A DNA stretch of 64,000 nt from NCBI GenBank assembly GCA_027604505.1, contig JADIIX010000028.1, positions 62,001 through 126,000 on the forward strand, written 5' to 3'. The stretch comes from Gonapodya sp. JEL0774 (taxonomy: Eukaryota > Monoblepharomycota > Monoblepharidomycetes > Monoblepharidales > Gonapodyaceae). The notes below the pieces were generated by a model. It was given only the letters and a program-made list of their open reading frames with translations, did no database searches and was not told the DNA's origin. A program made the translations under genes and the position numbers. This document shows, in pieces, positions 33,490 to 42,400 of this stretch. How positions within the stretch are numbered: position 1 is the first letter of the stretch; each line of letters starts with the position of its first letter.

Positions 33490-35616
33490 TCAAAAGATGT
33501 TTGCTCTGACGTTGTCGACAATGGCCTTCAATCCCGCCCAGTTCTCTTCTCCGGTTACCACGATCTGAGCTGGAGGAAGAACAAAACCCTGTCCAGATGA
33601 GGTCAGAAAGCAGCAATCAATCTAAAATCATGAACAAGAAAGCGCGTGAAGTACTTCATTTGCTCACCGTTGCTGTATCTGAAGAAGACGGGCGTAACTC
33701 GATAGTGTAAGAGAAGACACGACCCAGACCGTTCCGATCCTGTGTAACTTGAGCGTTTACAGCTTCGTCCCACGCGTAATCTACCGCTGTACCAGTGGCC
33801 GCGTACACTATGGGTGGGATTGATTGTACCAAGCATTACAGAGAGGGAAGTATTAGTTACGGATATTTGAATGTTCATAGTTTCTGACTCACGTTGTAAA
33901 GCGGCTTGACACGCATAATAAGTCATTGCGATATGTCAATTTGCAAACGAAAGAAATATACATAGTGAGTCAGCGATACTTACTCTGACTAACATAAGTT
34001 CGACCAGATTGGGCCCGTATCGCAGCAGCCGCGGCATCACCAGCTGCCCGCAACCTCGTAGCTTGTGCGGTAGGAACCGAGTAGCTATATCCCGGCGGCC
34101 TCAGAATGAGCTGGGAGTACGAATGGTAGTCGATGGAAAGGATGGCCCGTTGGAGAGAGTTCAAAAAGTTTGATGTGATGACCTTGGTCTCAGGTTCGGA
34201 GAGGGGGGACGGGCCTTGGTATGTTTCCGCACTTGGATTGGTAGAAGCACCTGCGGGATCCTGGAATAAAGTATAATACATGATGATTTGGTGAGAACGC
34301 ATTTGGGATGGATCTGACTCCAACAATCACTTACCACACCCCAGCCTTTTGGATAATTCCTAACAATTGCAAAAAAACATTGAGCCGAGCGGTAAATGGA
34401 TCACAGTAAACATATCAATTGAACGCTAGTTTGTCGTTCACCGGTTCAGATCAACTCCAACAGCTGTGGATGTGGTCGTTGCACGCCGGCGATTCTTCCT
34501 CCATAGCCTATTGGTTGTCCACGTGTACTCGTAACCATCGGGGTTGACAACAGGGACGATCAAGAATTCAGTCGCCCGGAGTGTGCGGACCGCCCAAGCG
34601 TTGTCGGGGCTGGAAGCGTTCGAGTACGAAGAGGCCAGCTTGTACGCCAAATACTGAACAGTCGACCCTGCCACCCATTCGCGAGCGTGGATGAGACCTT
34701 GAATGTAGATTTGTTTCGCTGTTGCGTTTCCGGTGCCGATTCGAACCATGAAGAGGTTGCGCCCCTCGAAGGACGACCCGATGGAAGCATTCACAGAGAC
34801 AATTGTGGGGTACTGCGCTGCCATGGAGTTGAAGAATGCGCGAATGTCGTTGAAACGATCTACATGTATATATTAGGTGTGAACTTGCAGTGCCGCCGAT
34901 TGATTGATAAGATTCAAACATGTACTCACGGTAGGCAGTGAACCACGTTGCAGGCGAATAGACTCCGGTTTGTCTCTTCATCAAAGCCTGCATTCGGGTA
35001 AAAGGTGTGTGCTCGGTGAGCTCAGACCCAAACGGCTTTCATTCGCTGTCCGAAAGTAGAACAACGCACGGCAGAAGATTCGATCTCTTTGGTCTCCTCA
35101 TCGATGGCCGCCTGGATGTTATCGTTGACAATCTCCACTGTTGCAGCGGAGCTGGCTTCCAGTGCTGCGTCAGTGATAGCTTGCAGATCATCCGGGGTAG
35201 GGGCGAGAACATCGATCTGCGAGGGGAAAAGGGAGCACACGTCTTAATCGTACGCACAGCAGTCAATCCACCGGTCAAAGTGATATACGCACCGCGCGTC
35301 CCCCATCGTCCAAGTCCAAAACACCCCACACATCGAGCGAAAACAGGTTCCGAAATTTTGCCACGAGTTCCGAGCGGATAGCATCACTGTCCCCTAGTTC
35401 CGTGGATGGTACAGTAACACGGACAAGCATTTGGTTGTCATAACGAACGGTCGGGGCTTTGTGGTAAATGCAAATGTAATGTGGTTTCCGTGCTGATCGC
35501 AATGATGATCAGCTCTAATCACGATTGTAAAACTGACCACGAATCGGGGCCGCCACTGCAAATGCGCAAAACGCAAAGCTAGCGATAATCCCGCTCAGAA
35601 ACCGTGAGGTCTTCAT
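33490..35616 (-). CDS. Secreted metallocarboxypeptidase (M14A) with pro-region
   Basis: 472 aa, ten exons on the minus strand: 35616-35538, 35456-35293, 35216-35070, 34987-34930, 34859-34442, 34359-34335, 34260-33984, 33904-33893, 33807-33668, 33588-33490. The N-terminus is a signal peptide (MKTSRFLSGIIASFAFCAFA). A pro-domain follows (VRYDNQMLVRVTV, LFSLDVWGVLDLDDG), then the peptidase: first zinc motif GLIHAREW (H..E), VNPDGYEYTW, RLWRKNRR, DLNRNYPKGWG (substrate carboxylate Arg), second zinc His in SIDYHSYSQLI and the catalytic Glu in YTIELRP. The enzyme should remove C-terminal amino acids from extracellular peptides, typical of fungal nutrient digestion. Exon 8 has only 12 nt; it is needed to join YVSQ to LYAATG in frame. 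Confidence 0.92.
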
Positions 35617-36592
35617 GCTTTTCGCTCAGCCGTCGTCAGAGCGAACAGGAAATATGCTGCGATCGGGGGAGATGGCATCACTTTTATAGCGAGGTAATGG
35701 AAGGAAAAAGGATCACGCCTGAAATATCGTGACATTTCGCTGCGACGCAAAACGCGAGGTGGGGTGAGTGAATTAGTGGTAATTCGAGGGATTGGGGAAA
35801 CTGATCTCAAATTTTTCTTTATAGGATCCGTCCCCCACCTAAGGTTCACTCATACGAAAGGTTTCAGAAGCATACGAAAACACTATTACACGTATAGCCG
35901 AATAACTTTTCACGGCAATTGTACTGCTATTTGTGCGCTCAGACGTTATGTCACAATAATGAAAGCCATTGTAGATAGGCTTCGCTCGTTCCTCACGGGG
36001 GAGCAAAACAAACTATTGTCCATAGAAACTCGATATAACATCAGTTCCATCACTTGTTGTTGCGTGAGGTTCGGTCCCTGATTTATTTCTGAGCGTCCGG
36101 CGGGAGACGTGAGACGCGAAACCCACTGAGCGGCTGTACTTCAACCATGACAATTGAAAGACTATGCTCAACTATTTGAGAAAAATCCGATGTGGTGTCA
36201 GATTCCATTGGGTATTGTGACCTCCGAACCGATGATTCATTATCCCATGCAAGTTAAAGGAAAAAGTGATAGACTATGATAAAATGGAAAACTTAGGCGG
36301 AAATTAGCTCTATCAGCATTTTGTAGAACGGGATTTTGTGTCACGCGAGATGGTACCTTTGATCTATCATCGGAATTGTGTGGATTGAGCACGAACTACA
36401 CAGACGAGACAGAGTGACAAGTCCATCGATAAAAAAAACCCTGGAATAGTCATTTTAAAATGAAGGAGTTTGTGTTTCTTGGGGCATGAAGAGTGAGACA
36501 AGCACGGGTCACGACCATTCTAGCTTATAGTGCACATGTTACGAGTTACAGCTCAAACAAGAGATCAGCAATCACTACTTGGGCTCAAAAAC
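35617..36592. other. Intergenic region
   Basis: AT-rich region between the start of the carboxypeptidase gene (promoter near 35620-35760) and the 3' UTR of the PRXL2-like gene. No supported gene. Confidence 0.4.
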
Positions 36593-36656
36593 ATCAGCTT
36601 TCGTGATTTCCGTAGATTCCGGATTGTTTCTCGAAGGCGTCATCATCCATTGTTGA
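36585..36656 (-). promoter_or_regulatory. SECIS-like element (form 2) in the 3' UTR of the PRXL2-like gene
   Basis: Minus-strand hairpin starting about 56 nt after the stop codon. It has ATGA at 36643-36640 and TGAT at 36596-36593, giving the non-Watson-Crick quartet T.T, G.A, A.G, C.T. Helix II has ten positions (36638-36629 with 36597-36606), of which eight are Watson-Crick pairs. The apical loop opens with AAC (36628-36626). Inside the loop TCCG (36623-36620) pairs with CGGA (36612-36609), the extra mini-stem of form 2 SECIS. A weaker helix I pairs 36656-36650 with 36585-36591 (six pairs, one mismatch). Quartet sequence, position of AA ten to eleven bases above it and mini-stem all fit the eukaryotic SECIS consensus. 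Folding was done by hand. Confidence 0.65.
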
Positions 36657-36711
36657 TCACTTGGTGCTTTGTTTTGATCCGAAGCTGCTCCATTGTTCAT
36701 CAAGATTCCAT

Positions 36712-37540
36712 TTATGTCGCGACAGAGTCCCTTCTCTCAGCTTTCGCTTTTTCTTGTTCCGTCATTTCATCCCAAAACCGGAACGCGCCAGCTTCCTTCC
36801 AGTCTGCGATGCCTGCCGCCTCCAACAGGGTGGGCACTGTCGCGTGATCCGCATTAAATCTGTCGAAGTGGACAAAAGAACACTCCCGCAAGCCCGGTCC
36901 CAGCACAAACGCACCGCCTTGCTGGCGCGGGTCACCTTGGGTTCCGCCGCCCGCTACACCCATGGCGAAACCCTTGATCCACGCGGCCGGAACAGTGGTG
37001 CGCACGTGGGGACTGGCGACGCGATATTCCAGTTTGGAGTCGAAGCGGAAATTCATGTTGAGTGCGGTGTAGAGGGAGCGTGTAGGGTTGGAATACATTG
37101 GTAAGGAGAGGCGGGTTTCTTTGATGAAGCGTCGCACAGCCCATGCTGGTGCAGGGGTAATGAGAACGATTCGGACCTTGCGTTCAGCGAGGACTAACTT
37201 GTCGACACGATTGAGGTCGACGAAGTAGTCTCTGTTTTCGAAGTATTGCCCGTCGCGATTCAGTTCAGCGAAACCACGACGGTGATGAGCCACAACCGGC
37301 ACTGGCGATGTCGATACGATACATAGACGGGATGCAAGCTACTTACCGGCAAATGTATCACAGCAGATTTCTTCCAAACACCACGATCGTCCGTGTCCCA
37401 TCATCACGGACGTAAAGTTGGTGAAAAGCAACGGAGGTGTCGGTGTCTGCGGTGGTATCGACGACGGAGAGATTCGCGACGTTTTCAAATGGAAAAAGCG
37501 ACGGATCCGAGAACTGTTTTTCGTTGTGTTGATGCGACAT
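36712..37540 (-). CDS. PRXL2/AAED1 (SelU-type) peroxiredoxin-like protein, putative selenoprotein with in-frame TGA
   Basis: Thioredoxin-fold redox protein of the peroxiredoxin-like 2 family (AhpC/TSA antioxidant enzyme domain). Two exons: 37540-37347 and 37231-36712, 237 residues if the TGA at 37358-37360 (codon 61) is read as selenocysteine. The sequence around it is TIVVFGRNLL-U-YICR-DYFVDL; Cys homologues have the pattern RHFLCYTC(R/K)EY, so U61 replaces the first Cys of the CxxC redox motif and C64 is the second. Downstream family landmarks are intact: RIVLITPAPAW, FIKETRLSLPMYSNPTRSLY, TQGDPRQQGGAFVLGPG and SFVHFDRFNADHA. The intron (37232-37346) is phase 2 and joins CG to A inside R65, so the TGA is flanked by conserved coding sequence on both sides. 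The gene stops at TAA, and a SECIS-like hairpin lies in its 3' UTR. Other genes here use TGA as stop, so code reassignment is excluded. Confidence 0.8.
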
Positions 37541-37662
37541 GTATTATTCAGGCGGCAGAGGAAGGGGAAGAGAAGAGACAAGACTGAGTGCAAGCAGGGT
37601 TTCAGACCACAGTCATGACGTTCAGCCGGTCCTTTCGACACCGCAGTTGCCAACCAACAATT
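37541..37662. promoter_or_regulatory. Short bidirectional promoter
   Basis: Only 122 bp separate the start codons of the PRXL2-like selenoprotein gene (minus) and the F-box/zf-UBP/DUSP gene (plus). Both 5' UTRs and promoters must lie here or overlap the coding starts, which suggests shared regulation. No TATA box is obvious. Confidence 0.55.
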
Positions 37663-39215
37663 ATGAACTTGTCCGACTTGCCAGATGAGCTGCTCTCGTA
37701 TCTTTGCAGGTAGTTAGGCACGTCGGTGATTCTTCTTGAAGTCACTAACTAGCTTACGACTCCGTAAATCGTTCAGTGCTGCGGTCCCTGTCGATTCACT
37801 TCGACCTCTATCTTGCACTTCCCGCCGGTTTCGAGACCTCCTTTCGAATCCTGAATCAGCTTTGTGGTCAGCTGTATGCAGGCGACTTGGTCGATCGGTG
37901 TGGAAAACTCCTTCGATGAACTGGCGAGGCATTGCTTTATCACGCATGGATCAAACATGTCCCCACCTTCCTCGCGTCCTCGATGATGAATCCGTGCAAT
38001 TTATGAAACAAACAATTCAAACTCTATACTCTGACCCTCAACTCGCGATGGATTCCTGGGCATGTATGGAGGGGGGCTGCAGTTGGAAGTACCCTGACCT
38101 GTGGGTCTGTTTAGATTGTGGGAGTGTCGGATGCGGAAGAAACAAAGCCAAACATGCCCTCAAGCATGCGAGAGATCATAGACATCCACTAGCTATGAAG
38201 CTGTCGAGCTGGGAGGTAGGAGGTTCACACTTTGTGTAGGACTTTCTCGACATTCCAAGAATACTGACATGATCCCTCCCGCCCGCTGTCCAGCTGTGGT
38301 GTTACGCTTGTGACCCTCGATCTACGGAAGGGAAAGATAGGTTCTTCGAAGTGTCGCCTGAAACCCCTCTCCGCTCCATGACAAAGGGAAAGGTGAACTG
38401 CTGACGAATCTGTGTTTCAGCAAGAGAAGCTAACACCACACCATTACCTCACTTTGTCTACAGTGGCTTGCATATCCATGTGGTGATCTCGTCGAACGTT
38501 TTGCCGTTGAATGGCTCATCAAAAGATTCTCGGACGTTGTAGCGGCATCAGTTGTAAGTGTTCGGATCGCACCTGCTCCCCTGTGTCACCCTGTTCACAT
38601 ACTACATTCGAAGCCCCCCATAAATATCAATCCCCGCCGTTCCATCGAGCGCCCCCTCTCGGAGCTCAAGCGAAATCAGGAGCTTTGGCTCGTTAGCCCA
38701 CAGTGGTATGAACGATGGACGAGGTTCGTCGTCGGAGATACGTCAGAACCTCCTGGTGGTATCAGATTGGACGGGCTCTATGTCAGGAGCGATGGGGGTG
38801 GAGGGTGGATATTGGACCCCAACGCTACCGAATGGGATGTGTGAGTGGTTCATCCAGCGTACCGTGCGATTCCCTCCATATCTCATACTTGTGCTGGCTC
38901 TGCTGACCTGCTGGCCACATAAGCTGGTTCTTGCCTGCCTCTTCAATGCCTTACATCCTCGAGCACTATCCACCGGCAGATCCCGAACGTCCACCCATCC
39001 CCGAGCGCGACATCCCCACAACCCCGACTTTTGCATGGCTCCGGTCTATGATTTTTAGTGTGAGGAGGCAACTTAGCTTACAGGATAACGACGCGGTGGG
39101 GGCAGATCTCGGGCAGCAGGCGGGCCAACAAGAGCCGAATGATGATGATGAAGAGGACGAAGATGAAGATGAAGACGCAGAAGATTCAGGGAGCGAATCA
39201 GATCTCAGTGATTGA
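37663..39215 (+). CDS. F-box / UBP zinc finger / DUSP-like protein
   Basis: 378 aa, six exons: 37663-37709, 37777-38215, 38294-38392, 38464-38553, 38671-38840, 38924-39215. It starts with an F-box (MNLSDLPDELLSYLCRSAAV, SRRFRDLLSNPESALWSAVC), which in SCF ligases binds Skp1. Residues about 108-200 are a UBP-type zinc finger: CMEGGCSW, VCLDCGSVGCGRNKAKHALK, HARDHRHPLAMKL and LWCYACD; this fold binds the free C-terminus of ubiquitin in USP enzymes. Residues about 226-282 (LWLVSPQWYERWTRFV, PGGIRLDGLYV) resemble a DUSP domain, as in USP20/USP33. No Cys/His-box protease domain lies between them. The C-terminus is acidic (DDDEEDEDEDEDAED). The protein is probably a ubiquitin-sensing SCF subunit. 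The start of exon 5 may instead be 38665. Confidence 0.8.
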
Positions 39216-39448
39216 TTCACGGGCGAGAATTCCACATGTTTGGAACTGTTTGGTGTTAGGAGGGTGTTGGATGTGGTATTCACGGAGTGGTCATCCCATT
39301 AATATCGGATAATTGACGCGTCTTGATGCAAGTTTGCATTATTATTGTGAACCGACCTTTCTCGACCGTGGTGAATAAAGTTCGGCTTGACCGGTTCCGA
39401 AAGCCCAGTCTCCCAGCACACCAGATTCCGGTAACGACAGAAGCTACC

Positions 39449-42400
39449 ATGAAGGTTCACTTCGTCGGAAAACGTCCGCCTACTGAGTCAGGCGCGCCCA
39501 ATCCTCCAACGGCCGCTTCGTCTGCGCGGTACCGGATGTCTGTCTTCGCGTCGCATTTGTCTCCGGTATCGGCATCAAAAGAGGACGCGAGAGCCGCACA
39601 AACGGAAGCTGAGGACAAAAGGCCAGGCATTCTTATTGCAAATCGAGGGGAGATTGCGATCAGGTGAGTTGCAGAGGACGCTGGATGCTGGGAGGTGATA
39701 ATTCTGGGTGTGGAAATCGGAGTGAAAGCACTGTCATTCATGATTGACCTTACACATTCCCAGAATCGCGGACGCCGCTTCCTCGCTAGGTTTTCGCACA
39801 ATTTCGATCTTCTCCAAAGACGACGATCGTTCCCTCCACACCAAAAAGACGGACGTCTCCGTTGCCCTACCGGCCTCCGGACCTGCCGCATACCTCGATG
39901 TAGACTCGCTCATTCGCGTTGCCAAAGAGTCCAACGCGGTTGCAATCCACCCGGGGTACGGATTTGTCGCCGAAAGTGAGGACTTTGCGCGTCGGTGCGC
40001 AGAAAGTGGGTTGGTGTTTGTGGGTCCCGCACCTGAAGTGCTCGAGGTGTTTGGAGACAAAGCAAAGGCGCGTACCGTTGCTCAGAAGAGGTGAGCTGTG
40101 TACCATACTCTGCGCTAGGTGCTAATCATTTAGTTGACCTGACCGTCCACCGTTCAGTAAAACCCCAACTGTCCCAGGGACACTCCGCGCAACTTCGCTT
40201 GCGGAAGCGGAAAGCTTTGCGAGAACAATATTTGTGTCTCCAGAATTCAAGTCGGGAGTGTTTGGTGGAGTGATAGTGAAGGCATTGTTCGGTGGAGGGG
40301 TGAGTGGCGCAGGGTACCCGGTAACCCATGGTCTAAACACACTTCGGTTTGCGCGTAATTATGTAATCACTACTCTGATATCGTTATAGGGACGTGGTAT
40401 GAGGGTTGTTTCGTCACTGGACCAACTTCCCGACGCTTTTGCGAGGTGCAAGGGCGAAGCCAAGTCAGCTTTCGGACGTGACGAAGTCTAGTGAGTTTCG
40501 TGTTTCCATCCATTTGAGAAAAGCTGAATTTTACATTGTATGATTGACAGCGTTGAAGCACTACTGGCGAAAGCCCGACAGTGAGTCGTTGGTGTTCGTT
40601 TTTTGGTGAAGAATAAGATGTATTTTATACCGCTCCCTCATTATAGCATCGAAGTTCAAATCGTCTCGCCGCGCAACCCCACTCCAGAAAATCCTCCATT
40701 GTATCTTCATACGCGTGATTGTACGCTCCAACGGCGCCACCAGAAAGTGGTGGAGATCGCCCCAGCCCCCAAGCTCCACCCAGAGATCACTCGAAAGCTT
40801 GGAGAAGCGAGCGTGCGGATGGCACTGGAAGTGGGATATTCGGGACTCGGCACGTGGGAGTTCCTCGTCGTTGGTGGAGAAAAGGCGGACGCAGCATGGT
40901 TTTTCATCGAAGCGAATCCGAGAGTGCAAGTCGGTGGGTTTTGGAGAGCAAATCATCTCATAGGCGTATTGCAACACAACCTTAAACCTTGGTCTAGAGC
41001 ACACTGTCACTGAGGAGATCCTTGGGGTTGACCTCGTTGCTGCGCAAATTGAGATTGCCCTCCACAATAAAAGATTGGCAGATACTGTACTTGGGTTCGG
41101 ATTGCAGCAACACGTACCACAACCACAAGGATGGGCCGTGCAGCTCAGGGTGAACGTGAGTTCCAAGCCCCAATCTTTTGAATTAATTTTCATTTAATCA
41201 TAGTGTGGCTACATTGGTGTCCATAGATGGAAAAGGTTGAAGAGATTCAAGGTTCTCAAACTTGGGTGTCGACTTCAGGAGGTAGGATGTCTTAGCCCTG
41301 CATCACGGTAATCTCGCGTCTTTCATACATCAGGGCCTGCATGCAGGGGTCGTGTCCGCATTCGAACCCCCATCTGGACGTGGAATTCGCGTTGACCACT
41401 GCGGCTACCCAGGATATCAAACGAATGCGAACTTCGACCCTCTACTCGCAAAAGTCATCGTGTCCTCCCCTCGTGGCACCCTCTTTGACGTCTTCCGCCG
41501 ATGTGGCCGTGCCCTTGATGAGTTCAAGATCACTGGTGTTGAAACCACAATCTCGTTTTTGCAGGCAGTGCTTGTGGAGACCGACGTTGTGCAGATGGGT
41601 GATTCCAAGTCGGGCAAAGTGGAGGTCTACACTCGATGGATTGACGATCGGCTGAACACTCTCTCTGCAAAAGCTGGTTGGGGAGAAAGTTCTGCAACAT
41701 CTTCAGGAAGCAGTCGCAAAGCTCTCTTCTTCGCTGCAGATCAAGCTGTCTCTTCACTTGCACCCACAGCCCAGGCGGTGCATATTCAAGGACCACCGGG
41801 GACGGTCCCCGTTGTCGCTCCGATGCAATCCACCATTGTCTCTGTTGATGTAAAGGTCGGGGACTACGTCAAGAAGGGCCAACAAGTAGCCGTTCTGAAC
41901 GCGATGAAGATGGAGCACGTGGCGTTTGCTGATAGTGCCGGTATTGTGAGGTGCGAACTCAAACTTTGTGCGTCAAAGCTTTCGGGGCCTTTCTCAAATG
42001 ACATCATTCTGTGCAATTGCTGTATTGACAATATAGGCTCATTGTTGGTGAACCAAACGTTACCCTTCCAAAGTCCGCACCAATTCTTTTCATAGAACCG
42101 GCCAGCACCAGCACAACGGATGAAACTTCAATTTCGGATGCTTCCACCGTGGATGTAGATCGTATTCGACCGGATCTAGCGGAAGCTATGCGACGTCATT
42201 TCTTGACTTCCGACGAGAGTAGACCAGAGGCAGTAGCCCGGCGGAGAAAATTGAACAAGAGGACAGCTCGCGAAAATGTTGGGGACTTGTGCGATGAAGG
42301 CACATTTTTCGAGTGGGGAGGCTTGGTTATAGCCGCGCAAAAAGCTCGGAGATCCATGGACGAACTAATAAAGCAGACGCCTGCGGACGGCATGATCGTG

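Noticed and set aside
37358-37360. TGA as a reassigned sense codon (alternative nuclear code)
   Set aside because: Many well-conserved genes here (U-box protein, PhyH protein, bZIP, RRM protein) terminate at TGA exactly where family homology ends.
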